Origin: Ophiodon elongatus | Taxonomy: Eukaryota; Chordata; Actinopteri; Perciformes; Hexagrammidae | Reading direction: 5' to 3' | Assembly: GCA_016806645.1 (NCBI GenBank) | Contig: JACSYO010000469.1 | Span: 2,358,501-2,422,500, forward strand | DNA: 64,000 nt | In this document: positions 1 through 13,000 of the stretch, in pieces | Layout of the letters: each line of letters starts with the position of its first letter | Numbering within the stretch: position 1 is the first letter of the stretch | Notes under the pieces: generated by a model | Told to the model about the DNA's origin: nothing | The model's input: the letters and a program-made list of their open reading frames with translations, nothing else | Database searches by the model: none | Position numbers and translations under genes: made by a program

Positions 1-1440
1 CCTAACACACTTGGGTGTCCTTTGTGCAGTTGAAGCCTTCGCTTTGGGGTATTGTCACAAATCTTTAAGTCACCACAGAACTAGTACACCTGTCCTCACT
101 GTCTTTATAAAGCTTAATTGGGTTGAGCACTTCCTCAATCAAAAGGCAGCTTTTATTCACTACTTGTTTTTCCTTATACCCTCCTAGAGTGATGCTGTGA
201 AAATGCTTGTGTTAACATGTATGTGATGACAAGGTGCCGTTGATCAGAGTTGTTGATTCAAATTTGTCAAAAGACATTTTCAAATTTGCCTTGTTTGTTG
301 ATTTCAAACGCATGACTTTGTCAGTGCTGTCAGTGCAATACAATAAGACTATGCGCTCTTGCTCCATTTCACACGAATCAAATGTGACTGTTCACAGTTA
401 CAAGTGCTATGATCTCAAGTGGAGCTCATGTTCTATTTCTGCTCTGCATGTTGATGGAGTACATTTTACATTGTGTACTTTTAGCAGCGAAAATGTAATT
501 GCGACATACTTTCATAATAAAACATTCATTCTTAAATCTCAGTGGGTTTCATCCTCTCAACCAGCCACTTAAGTGACCTTGACCCCAACTTGAATGTTTT
601 AAACAATTCAACAGCAGGCGGTGGCCTCAGAATATTCATTAAAAAGAAGGGCAAACACAGAAAACAAAAGAAAAAACAAACAAAAAAGACAAAGTTATCT
701 TTTTAGCAAATAAAATAAGGTCTGAATTAAAGTTTGAGTCACCACACATCCCTTTCACTTGAATTATAGATAATAAAACCTGCCAGATTTAATTGTTCGG
801 GAGAAGTAACGCAGGCTCATCTTTTGGGGCAATTTAATTTGAAACACAGTTCTTCAAGACAGGGAGAGCAGCCAGAAGTCATGCAGAGAAAATAGTCTTA
901 ATTGTTTAATCCATATCAGTTATGCACCATATGGGAGAAATTACAGGTGCTGTGTGATGGGATAAACACTACAACTAAACAAATGTCTGAGGGGCAGTTT
1001 GTGTCTTTTAAGATCAATTTGTCCCGGCTCTTTTCCCCTTAGACCAGCTAATAATATGTGCATGAATTAAAGCAAAGCATTCCAGCTTTAAAGGCTCCTC
1101 TAAAAGCTCAAAGTCTATTTGCCAATATCTTATGAATATACAGAGGACAGACTCTGTAAAATTGCATTGTTCAACCTTGTCATTATTTCATCAGGGTCTC
1201 CAATAAGAATTGCATATATACCATGAAGAAAAGTCTTACTGACACACTTATTTTAAAACAACAATTTATGTTAAAAGACACTGTATCAAATTAAGGGTTT
1301 AAAGGATGAAACCAATATATTAATATTGTTTCACTCATTCGACTGAATAAAGTGTAAAACCAGCCATACACTCTGCCAAGCTTGCAATTTTCTTCATTAT
1401 TCAATTTAAATATACGACACCACAGAGACTCTAGTCTGTC

Positions 1441-1483
1441 TTACCATTCATATACATACGCTGCCAGAGTATATGAATGGTAA
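1441..1483. repeat. Perfect inverted repeat, 15-bp arms, 13-nt loop
   Basis: The left arm TTACCATTCATATAC (1441-1455) is exactly reverse-complemented by GTATATGAATGGTAA (1469-1483), around a 13-base spacer. A perfect 15-bp arm this close is unlikely by chance. It could be a small palindromic MITE core, a foldable RNA or a cruciform site. The arms are too short for a typical miRNA precursor. Confidence 0.85.
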
Positions 1484-2131
1484 CGTTCAGCATACATTTG
1501 TTCTTTCACCTTTGACAATGGAAATTCTATCATTGGGATTTGAGAGTTTTTATTCAATATGATTTATTTTGACCGAGTTAATGTGTTTTGCAAAGGGGTC
1601 GCAATTACCATATCATTAATCATACTATAATTAGAGTCAATGGCTTAATTGTGACACAAAACCTCTATTTCCTAAAGGAATTAATAACAGCACTGTCATT
1701 TTATAGAAGGAAAAAAAGTATCTTTAGACTGTTCTGTCTGAAACTGTAAGGGGTGCTAGACACTGGTTTTTTTCATTCTTATAACATGAATGCATGGTTC
1801 TCTGTGTATATCATAGGTAGTGTGTTGCTGCAATGCTTTGGTTGCCATGATACAGATTGTGCCTTGAAGTTATTCAATTGTGAAAGTACCTACATGAAGA
1901 GCAAATGCTACAAGAAGAAAATAATGTGAAAAATAGCTCTGGTGAGCCACTGAAAGTTCCTACATACGGTCTGTACTTTGGTCTGCAGACAGCCTTCCAA
2001 TTTTAGTTGTATAATTTCTGAAGTTCTGAAAAGAACAGACAATATGAAATCCAGCTCATTGTGTCACAGGACATTCAAACACAACAACACATCAGTCACT
2101 GGCACTGTCAAATATACAAGGATACCTTTTT

Positions 2132-2176
2132 GCTTTCCTCCTTTTTTTTTCTTCTTCTTTCTCCTCCTTCTTTGAC
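2132..2176. repeat. Polypyrimidine tract (T/C-rich)
   Basis: About 45 bases of almost pure C/T with TTC and TTCTCC motifs. It generates overlapping leucine/phenylalanine-rich and lysine/glutamate-rich frames on opposite strands. These are composition artefacts, not proteins. Confidence 0.8.
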
Positions 2177-3312
2177 CAAACAGAATCATGCAATCTGCTC
2201 TTCAAACTCCTCTCCAATTCTTTTGCCTCAAAAAGGGTTTTGTTTGATAGCGGCAATCCTGGAAAGGTCACAGGCATCAAGAAAATAGACGGAATGAGCC
2301 AAGAGGATTTCAAGTTGTATTAATGAGGACCCCCTTGGCCAGCCATCTTAGAGGTCAGGCCATCACCTAAAATGATAAAGATTTATCATGGGGAGGCAAG
2401 GCTGGTCAAAGCGTTCTCTTATCTCTGCCTCTGCCTTTTACAGCAGAAACCACTGTCAAGAGTCTCACATGGATGAAAGACTTGGCTACTCTCCACCACT
2501 GTTGCAAACCTCCAGAAATATTCTGACGTCGGTAAATAATTCATCCCCTATATTTTGTACTCTTTGAGAATTTTTGAGGAGGTGCGAGTACATTATGCCA
2601 TGCTCCCTACACCGCGATCCTAACTCAAAAACAAGGTGGCGCATATAAAGTTAGTCACAGCTTGAAATTATATCAGGACCATGTTGAAAATATTTGCTGT
2701 TCTTTTTATTCGCTGCAGTCTGCAAGACGAAATTTGCTTTATTTATATCAGCTATACATATTGAAATAAAAATTCTTGCTATGATACAATGTTTCTGCGA
2801 GCGATAGTGTGGATCATCCAATTGAAACGGCATTATTTAACTTTATATACCAGTGTGTGAATGCTGAATTTGAATATGTGACATATTAAGCATCTGAAGC
2901 ATAAACACCAAAAAAGCACATAATACATATTTGGAGCTATCTTAAATAAATGCAGTAAGAGGAATTATTATCATAGCTTTATTTTTGACATAAATTATAA
3001 TATATGATATTACAATTTAGTCGCAGGAGAACTGTTACAGTAATACGATGGTGCTGGAGACCAACTTCAAATTTATGCAGCAGGTCATGTATATGTATTT
3101 GTCTCTGCCAAATCATCCCTGTGATGTTAGAACACCAGTGGCCCCTGAAGAGAAAAACATTGTTGATATGCCAGCCATGGATCTCTGTTTTATTTTTTCT
3201 GTTTTTTGAAGCCTTTTCATAGATGTTTTTGGATATTTGTTTTGTGTGAGAATGTTGTGAAAGCTGCTTTGGACGGAGCTAACAACAATCATCAGGTTTG
3301 CAACCACACGGA

Positions 3313-3335
3313 GAATATACCACGCTGGTATATTC
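3313..3335. repeat. Short perfect hairpin, 10-bp arms, 3-nt loop
   Basis: GAATATACCA (3313-3322), loop CGC, then TGGTATATTC (3326-3335), a perfect stem. There is no T-run after it and no nearby gene, so no terminator or RNA-gene role is claimed. Confidence 0.8.
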
Positions 3336-6300
3336 CTGGATGATTTGATGTAAAACTAATATACTCAGCCCAGGAGCATGGACACACTTGCAGTGGTATT
3401 TTCCTTCAATTTTACAGCATCTTTTTCTTTGTCTTTCTTCAATTGACTTGAATGCTAATGATAAACCCTGAGTAAGTCGTGCTTTTCTTCAATTTTAAGC
3501 CAAGGCTTCCCTCAGTTTGAGGTTTTCAAAGGTATAAAAAAGGAAACATTCACAGATTTGAACTGCTTCAAATCAGTAAATTGCTGGCAACAGTTAAGGT
3601 CTCTGTTTAGAATTTTTCACTAAAGTCGAAATCCCTCAGGCACTAAGATGCTTCCTATATATATGGTATGGGTTACACCAGTTAGAATTATGAATGAGCT
3701 TGACTTGGACCGACCAACCCCACTTAAAAAGCTTTTTTAACTGCACAGTAATAGTATTAAAAGTAAAAGTACAGCGAGTTGTGTCTGTCAAGTAGAGTTG
3801 AGATCCCAGAAGAGCTGCCCGAAGTAAAAGGCATACAGACTGGACTAAAAAGATCAGGCCAAAGAACACAGAGCTTACAGGATAAAAAAAATGAGTACAA
3901 CCTAAAAGTTGATTTTGCATTTATGTATTGTGACTTAATACGTTGTGTGTGTGTGTGAATCTAAAGCAATGAATGGAATCATGAGCAACTGGGTGTGAGG
4001 GGGAATGGCCCAACTGGACAATAACTCAAACTAGGCTAAGGCCAAGTCATCCATTACCATCCATATTAACTGTGATTATTTACTAAAATGACTTGAACCT
4101 TTCACCAAATATATTTACATGATGCACTTCCTACATGTGGTTTCCATTCCTGGGAGCCCAAATGCCCTTGCCAAGCCAAAATAAATTTTCCATGTCAGGC
4201 TTTTTAGTATTGCTCAGCCTTCCTTACTGTACGTGTTAAATAAAGTGAATATTCTGAGAGGAGTGGACACAATTCTCTACGGACATAATCAAAATATCAC
4301 ATTTGTTAATGATTATATGATGGTTTCAATGACACATTTTGATGTCAGCTTTCCCCACGAGACCATTTTCAATTATGATTAAGAATAATGGAACACATTC
4401 AAGTGACAGTATTGCTTTTCACAAGAGACTGTGGTCAATAAGGGAGGCTCTAGAAACTACACGTAAAACAAAATTAAATCTATTCAGTCATTTAAAACAT
4501 TTATGGGTTATTTTGATTTTTATATATATTTTTTTTATGCTTCGGTTTTACTCCCCTCAGACTGATGTTGTAAAAGACTGGACAACATGGCTCGCAAAAA
4601 TCTGGCATCAGTATCTTTGTGGTCTCTCCCCGCTCCCAAATCACATTTGTTTTGGAAATGGAGTTCAGCAGCAACGAGCAGCCATTGCAGGCCACACCAT
4701 CCGCTAAATGTTTAACTTTCCTAAAGGAGTCATTCAAAACAAGAAAGGGAACTTGTCTATTGGGAAATACCTCCGGATTAGGGGGGCTGAAAGATTGAAA
4801 AAGTAATTTGAAAAATAATGGGCTTTTTAATGACTAAACCTATGGGACACCCAGATGTGCTCTTTGTTAATTTTCACTAGTGTAATGTAAAATTCCAACT
4901 GCTTAATTACTCTAGGACACACAAAGCAACTGGTTTTTAACGAGGCAATTATGGGAACAGCTTCTACTACATTGCGCCACAGCTCCCATTCCCCACCAGC
5001 TCCTTCTTTGATGAACCACTACTTTTTGGTACAAAGTTATCAAGCTTTTCATGTCCTAAGCAATGACAGAAAATCCAGAATATTTTTTTAATCAAAGGTT
5101 TGTTTTGCCTCCCGAGACCTTAGATCATTTGAATATGGCCTAATTCTCAATTTCTTACAGAATAAAGTAACTTAATAATGAATGTTTCATAAATAATATC
5201 GATATTTACCACTAAACTCAGCTTTCCTATTCTGAGTGACAGGAAGGTTTTCCTTGAATGCATTCATTTAGCCATTTTTAGACAAGGATAGCAAATATAA
5301 ATAAATTAATTCATTTGATTGTAATATATTGGATTTTCTGTAAGTTACAGCTTTTGCAACTGAAGGTGGTACTTTTTTGATTTGCTGTAGCCTTTAAAGA
5401 TGCAGGAATATTTTTAAGGAAAATATTCTTTGACATTTCGGCAGCTGATTTTTTTTTTCTTCTCCTTGCATAGATCAATAAAGAAAACTACTTGGGCAAC
5501 ATTAAACCCCCTACCCAACCCTCCTTGGAGTAGCTGAGGAACAGCTGTTGGTAAATATCATTACAATATTACATGCTTTATCTTTGCTTTAATGGTGAAA
5601 TATCAGATGTCCCAGCTCAAAAGACATTAACATTTAGAGCAATCAATATAAGTTGCACATTTTATGAGAGACATTTTCCAGCTGATAGAGAAACTTGCGA
5701 GGATGCCTGAGGTGTCATTCATTACTGAATGCTGCAAAGATCATTGTGATTTGTGGACTTTTGGAGGGAATGTGATCCTCAAATGGACTTGTCCTGTTTT
5801 TTAATCAGGCTTGCATTACCTGGATTAACATACATATTACAGTAGGAGAGGAACGTTGACAAAGTTGAAGTCGCTTTGAGTTTGTGTTTGCTATAAAGCT
5901 GTATTATTTAGTTATTTATATGCTCCACAAACAGGACACAATAGATTAATATTCAAATGGCAGCAGCATCAATGAAATGAAAATTGCATTACCATCTCTT
6001 TGTTTTACATCAATAGTAATGTCAGTGTAACCTTTTTTAAATATATTATACCAAAAGGTGCAGCATTTGTGATAGATGATTGTAATGTCAACTTTCTTCT
6101 CCTTTATTTAATTTCCAATTGTGAAAATAATAATACAGCATGTTCACTCTGTTCCCCTGAACATAAAAGTAACAGAAGGCATAAAAGGGAAGGAAAAAAG
6201 GGAAGAAATCAACCCATCTCAGCTCCAGACCAACTTCAGAAATTAAAATTGTCCCTTTGAGATGCAAATGCTCAAACAATATTCTTCATGTTGGATCTAA

Positions 6301-7011
6301 ATTGCTAATGTACACAGTGTATATGCCATGTGTGGCCCTTTCAAGACTGGACCTCTTGAAGGCATGAACCTGATGGTGTTAGTGTTGATCAAAGGGTCCA
6401 GCCATGTTATGATTTAGAGACTGAGTCATTGACATGCAGTGGAACATGCATATTTCTTGTTATATGCTGATGTTGTTTAATAGATTTACATAAAAAAAGT
6501 GGAGAAACTACTCTGAAGACAAAATACATTGAAAATAGCAATAAAATGGTCAGAAAAGTGCTACAAAGTTATAATTTACATTATATTATGTTTCCCTAAA
6601 CAAAAAACAAAGACAAAAAACCTGCTGAAGTTATTTTTCATCAAAAACCGGGCTAAAATCACAATACAATCACATGACCTGAAACAATCATTGTAAATTC
6701 AGGAGGTGTTTCCATGACAGCAGGCTACTCCTTTTGATCCCATACGGAGTAGCACCTTGATAGACCAACTATATGGATTAATAGCACTCGTACAACACAG
6801 CCTTAGGCCCCCTGTATCTGCGTTAATAGAGCCTATTCATTCCTGTCAGCTACTGGGGACTGATGGAATTGCAGGGGTGGCTTTGTATCCACACAGCAAA
6901 TCATAAGCCCTCAGATATCGCTTGAGCTGAATGACTGCAATTTTCGTTTAAAACCAAATGTATTACAGTGAGATCTATCAAACATCGTCAGACACATTTT
7001 CACTTAAGGGG

Positions 7012-7124
7012 GTCTCTCTCTCTCTCTCTGTCTGTCTATGTGCTGGACAAGGGGAATAGCTTCTCAGGGCAGGTTGCTTGTCTTCATTTCGAGTTAGGTG
7101 GCCGACACACACGCACCCACACAC

Positions 7125-7155
<31 letters not shown>

Positions 7156-7163
7156 CGCACACG

Positions 7164-7216
<53 letters not shown>
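7012..7216. repeat. CT tract and long CA/CACG microsatellite
   Basis: A (CT)n run at about 7012-7036 is followed by a compound CA array at 7104-7216. The array has internal CG and TG/TACATG interruptions and ends in about 22 uninterrupted CA units. Long histidine/threonine (plus strand) and cysteine/valine (minus strand) frames across it are by-products of the repeat. Uninterrupted length at the 3' end suggests it is polymorphic. Confidence 0.95.
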
Positions 7217-7218
<2 letters not shown>

Positions 7219-7689
7219 TGTGAAGTCCAATCTGACTGATGCAAATGTATGTCTCTATGTGCTGTCGATGCAAGTGTATCAGAGCAGAAAGAAAAGCTGT
7301 GTTCCCGTCATAATCTATAATGTCACAATTGTGGATCTTTCCATCCAGACATCGTGGAGCCACCTGCTTGGGTTGAGAGACATGGACACTTGCATAGAAA
7401 AAAGCTGGGGGTAATACAAGACTGTGCATTGATTAACAGCAGTTTGAATAGCAACATATACTTTTGGAACATTACAGTTTTCTACCACAAACCACATTAT
7501 GCCATTTTCATCATGTTCATCTTGGCAAATTGTAAAATATCTGGTATATCTTATTGTAAACAATTTAAGTGATAAATACTAATAAAAATGCATAGCATGT
7601 ATCCTTGAGGCAGAGTGACATCATCCTTATTTCTCATATTTTGTAGCTTCAGCAGAAGAGAAAGCCTTTTGCATAATATCTTGACGCAG

Positions 7690-7850
7690 AAGGTTCTTGT
7701 GCGGTTAAGGTTGTGAAACTGACGCTGTTAACGATGTAACATGTGGTCAACGTTGTGATATGGTGGCAGTTAGGTTTAGTTAAGAAAACTACTTTGTCAG
7801 GGTTAGAAAAAATACATAATTGTTTGGCATGAAATAAGTATGTAAAGAAA
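7690..7850. repeat. Possible decayed teleost dispersed repeat
   Basis: The wording GTTAAGGTTGTGAAAC, then GTTAGGTTTAGTTAAG, AAAACTACTTTG and CAGGGTTAGAAAAA resembles a GTTAGGTTTAGG...AACTAC...GGGTTAGGAAAA segment that I remember as frequent in fish genomes. The class of that element is not known to me. The match is from memory of the motif order only. Confidence 0.35.
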
Positions 7851-8657
7851 AGTTAAATTTACCCATAGTGTGGAAACTGTTGTTGTTTTTCAAAGGTGAG
7901 GGCAGATTGTCCAACAACATGAAAGTAGCACTCGTCTACAATCAGGAACAGTACTCTCTCTGCACTCAAGTAATCCTTACATACAGGGTACATTTATTTC
8001 TTGCACACTTTATGCGGGGAGCAGGTTCAAGCAGTGTTGTAGTAATTTCTCAATATTTCTAGGGATTGGCTCCCAATTTAGTGGAATAAAAGTCATACTC
8101 TACAGAGATTTTGATATGCACTGCAGCTAAAACTCTGCTCTGTCTCAGTAAAGACAACCTGAGCAGCATGCTGGATTATAAATACAGTAGATTGATGTCG
8201 AAAAAGGCAGCACATTGCTTCACTCAACTATCGTTAGCGCATGATGCGTGGATGACAAAAGCGATTTAAATAAAGGTTTTTCACATCGCGGCCTCATTAA
8301 TTATCATAACTGTCCGGCCTGGTACAGTTCTAACATTTTGACATTGAGTTATGGTTCATTTTGTGGTGATAAGATGAAAGATCACATACGGCCACAGTGT
8401 AAACAGAGTAATTGGGACAAACTACACAATATCATTGCAACCTTTGCTAAAAGGTTCAAACAATATCGCTGCCATTTGGGGGCAGCTTTCAAGTAAAATG
8501 TCTCTGAGCAATGTGACAATGTTGATCATGGAAATCTAACTCCTACGGTGCAAATGGCACTCAGCACCTTACAAAATCCAAATTAAAACTGTAATTAATG
8601 CACTTCAATGCCGGTACATTGTAAGCATCTTGACAGAATAAAAAGGAGGACACCTTG

Positions 8658-8680
8658 AAAGAAGAAGAAGAAGAAGAAGA
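8658..8680. repeat. (GAA)n microsatellite
   Basis: About seven GAA units in a row, a short purine trinucleotide repeat. Confidence 0.9.
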
Positions 8681-9719
8681 CGACAATATTCACTTCTGTC
8701 AAGTTGCATATTTCTCCCGCTACAGCTAATAACGACATGCTCTTTGATGCGGGCGAGACAGTTTTTCATTTTCAACTGACTTCAAATTCCAGGTATTTAA
8801 TCCTCACTGGAAATGCCAAGCTTTGAGGATGTTACCCCAAGTGTTCTTCAGAGTTCAGTGCCTCGGGAGAGCAGAGCAAATATGAAAAACAAAGTGTTCG
8901 AAATTATTTCTTTCTTGTTGTTTTAGGTTCAGCTCTTGTTTTCTCCAAAGTTGGCAGCTGGGGCTGATGCTCACCTCCTCAGTTTGAACGTGACTCAAAC
9001 CCACAGCTGTGGTGTGAGGAGAATCCAGAATGAGGACGACATTCAGCTTGTGATTAGGGAGGTGTGCAGTCAGGGAAAGCCATGAACATATCTGTGCGGT
9101 CGTAACACATATCCATACACCCACGCGTTCACACACGAACATGTACATGTGTCAAACGACCAGCATGTACGCACACGGTTTCATTCTTGCATTCACTGCC
9201 GATGTCGGCTCATGCACATTAACAAAGTGCGACAGCCAAGAAAACAGCAAACAGAAAAAAGAGCTTTTTTCCACAAGCCTGTGTCCACATGCCCGCTCAA
9301 GAAAAAGCAGACATGCTGCATTTACTCAACAATAACAGCCGTATCTGCTTTTGAAAAATACTGTAGTCTCTCGGTTTGTGACGAACTGAGTTTTCTGCAT
9401 ACTCTATGAGGCTACTCTGTAAGTGGTACATCACACTGAGGGTTGCTCCAAGGCCCTTCCTTAGAATGTCATTCAAACCTTTTCAGGGTAAAAGGTTTTC
9501 TTCAACCTAAAGAAATGTGCACGGCACTTAAGAATGTACAAGTCCACACTTTTCTGTTCCTTTTAAAAGGTCTAAAATGACCCGGACAACCGAAGAGACA
9601 GTTCATGATGACCACCATAGTCCAAATTCTGTCTGTAATGATGATTTGAGGCGGGGTCAATCAACCCTATCTCCTTGCTTTAATGGCCGATGAGACTTTG
9701 ATTTAGGAGCTGCAATTGG

Positions 9720-10050
9720 TTTCCAGTAGGACACATTGTCAGTTTTCTATCCCCTAGTAACCCACGTGTACTGTTTCAGGACATGGCTGCTTGTCACAAG
9801 TGCAGGCTTGACTGGACAGGGAAGAAGATATCCACTGGAGACACAGGGGCTCTTCTGGCACAGCTTTTTGTCCGTAATGGCCTCCATTCACAGCCTCTTC
9901 ATGAAAGGTTTTACATGGGAACTCCAAAGGCTAATTGGCCCACGGAGATCAGGCTTATTGTTAGTTCTGCATGGCTTCCAGCAGCCATGGTTGCCGTATG
10001 AGTGCCTAATCACCACAGGGCTCCACACCTGACTTGGCAAAGAGCACTTT
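9720..10050. other. Candidate conserved noncoding block
   Basis: This stretch is more GC-balanced and compositionally complex than its surroundings, and two plus-strand frames stay open through most of it (73 and 98 codons). Neither translation resembles a family I know, and no convincing splice pair bounds it. It is therefore more likely a conserved element or chance than an exon. Confidence 0.25.
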
Positions 10051-13000
10051 TCCTAATTCTTAAAAAAAGTGTCTCTCATCCTTTATCTTTCCTCTCCTTG
10101 CTCCACCTCCTTTATCTTTTTCCCCTCTGTCTCTTATGTCCGAGGTTATATGACAGGTTGGGAATTAACTGTATGAATACCTATGGACTTTATTTTTAAT
10201 TAAACCTACACTATGCTTGAATGCTTTAAGCCAATTGTCAAATGACTCTGCTAAAAGCCCTAGAGGTCAAGCCAGCTGCTTATGTACTCACTCATTATTG
10301 TTGCTGCGTAAACACTTAGAACTGTGCTTGATCGTTCTCTTAGAGACACAAAATGTCAACGGCTATTCTAGATTTCTTTCAATAAAAAGTGTGAGTTCCA
10401 ATAATTACCCTATTAGAGAGAAAAAGATGGCATAAAGTAAATTGTGGCACAATGAGTATTTCCCTACAGTGAAGCTACATTCAGTGGATACCTGTAATGA
10501 CTCAGAAACAATGAAATTCCCTGGAGGTTTAAGTTTAAATCCCTGAATGAATAAAAAGCCTACTGCAGTATTTGCAAAATGTCATTGAGCTTTAATGTCC
10601 TTGTCTGTCATTTTGATTTGACTACACACCTGATTGCTCCACGCTGACAAAGCATTCAAGCACCAGGTTCCCATTGGAAAGACACTTCAGCCTGCATGAG
10701 TTCTGCTCCTGAAGTGGGCAGAAGCATGTTGTCTTGTCTAACGTCTGTAATCATAGAGAATAATCTGTTTTGATAAGCTATTTCACAAGAGTCCAGCACA
10801 ATTTGACAATATTATAAGCCATGGTTGGTTGGACTCACTTAAAGCATTTGAAAATATATTATGGTTCAAGTATGAAAGGAAAGCATCCAAGCCATTGTTC
10901 TGAAAAGTGACTTGGATATGGATGTGATTCAAATGTTTTCGCCTTCTGCGATCAGAAATGCAAGTTAAAAACCTACACCAGCTTGTATGTGACTGTGTAC
11001 AAGCTATAGTGTTGGTGCCTAATAGCAGGTGACTCAGCCTCCTGACTAATTAATGAGGAATTTGTTGTTTTCATGCTGTATGTTAGTGGATCATAAGACA
11101 TGCAGGAGACAGGAGTGGTCCCGAGCAGTTAAGTAGCTCATTATGTGATGAGGCTCCATTTAGAAAGGAGACAGATATTCTGCAGGATGAGGTATGTTTA
11201 GTCCTCATTTAACTATTGATGACTCACTCACTAACCCCATTGATCCATGTATAATTTAATCAGCACCACTCTGATATTTAATCATTAATATTTATTACAA
11301 ATGTTCCGTAAAATGGGGTAAAAGAAAGTATTAAAGGTAACAAGTACTGCAGAAGTTTTTGATCAGAATAAACAGCAGAAAGGGGATTTTTCATTTCTGT
11401 TTCTCTCTGCTTGCACTGAGAGGGTTCCTAGATATCTGTTTTTGAAGAGTATTTTGTGTCCTTATTTTTGCAAGATGTTTAAGGAAAGGAGCTAAAACCA
11501 TTACAAAAAATGTGAAAACAAAAATCCTGCTCAACATATTCCATCTCTGTTGGATCCCACGCTTGCTGGCTTGACATTAGCAAACAGCATATGTACCACC
11601 ACTGTGTGGCTTTGCTATCAACAGCTTGAGGTCATAGTTTGAAAAAAAGACAGAGGGACACAAGACAGAGTATGAATGGTCAAACATTTTTCTCAATTTC
11701 AAAGAAAGGTACAAATTCGAAAGTCAAACAATATGAGAGTTTTCAGCTCTGAAAGCAATAGTCTTGCGTTGTTGAATTACTGTAGCATCTTAAAACAATT
11801 GGAGTTTTTTTCCATAAATAAAAAGATATATTCAAAATGGTCTGCCATTGAATACTCATTAAGTTCAAGTAATGTGTGACCTAATTGGTACTTACTGCAC
11901 AATAGTACCAGAAAATGAGTTTTGGATTGAACAAGGGCATTAAATTAAAGCAACATAGGGGATTAGTGGCGTTCAACAACATGCATTTCAAATTATATTA
12001 AGGAATGATTTTTCATCTTAATTGTGCAGTCATATCATTAATAAGTGCGATGGATGACCTACATAGAGAACAGTAGTTTTTTGGCGCTTTTCTTCATTTC
12101 CGATAATGAGCATAGTCCCCTCAATAACACAAGAGAGTATTTTATCCAAAAAGCTGGTTCCTTCACGATTTAAGACAATTAGCAACTGTCCTCTTATTTT
12201 TGCTTCATGAGATATCACCGCTGAATCAAAAACACTTTCACAACTTGGGGGGGAAATCTGGCAAATTGCTATTTAAGCACATTTTATACTTACTTAAAAT
12301 ATTTATCTGACTCTTTTGAATATCTTAAGAATCAAAATTCATACAAAATGCACGGCCTGCATTGCAAAATGCCAAACAGGTCAGACTGCTATTTATACAT
12401 TTTGTTTCGTTTGATGCCAAATCACCATGGTGTTTTATCAGTTGTATTTGCCCAATGCTAAGTACACAGCCGGTGCAGTATCTGATGGGAAAGCATATTC
12501 AATTATTAACTGATCTACCTCTGCTGGTGCCCATTTCCTCAGAGATAAAAAGGCCTATTAGACTTATTTCCTCCTTGTAGATGGAATGAAATATCATGTG
12601 TTTTAATGGATAGGCCTATTTTAATCTCCCCCATTAATACTTTAGTATGCAGGATATTATTGTTCTGTACCAATGACTATAATTAGTTTTGTTTAATAAT
12701 CTCTGTCAATCCTAAAATTGCTCACTTGCTTGGTTCCACATCTTGCTGATGCTGATCATTAATTTGAGAGTCTTTATAGCATGGTGGGATGAAGATCGCC
12801 CATGATTACATGAAATGGTGAACTCAGTCATGTTTTAGGCATGAGATAAGAAGCAAAGAGGTTAACTATATACACTAAAACCAGCAATTTTTCTCAGGCA
12901 ATTGAACATTTTTGTCCTTGGTTTTTTTTTTCAAGGCTGCATACAGGCTGTGTTACTGCATTTCTAGAGGTTTGTATGTATTGTGGAAGACATGGATCGT

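Larger units (their letters stand above)
1..6990. other. Gene-free noncoding stretch
   Basis: No supported gene. Open frames here are short (124 codons or fewer), overlap each other on both strands and match nothing I recognise. The sequence is AT-rich and mostly single-copy by eye. The only local structures are the hairpins at 1441-1483 and 3313-3335 and a polypyrimidine run near 2132-2176, listed separately. Confidence 0.6.

Noticed and set aside
1978..2313. Three overlapping frames on both strands
   Set aside because: They depend on the polypyrimidine run; no splice or family support.
6968..7429. Open frames of 88-148 codons on both strands
   Set aside because: They are produced by the CA microsatellite (Thr/His and Cys/Val alternation) and lack any non-repeat domain.
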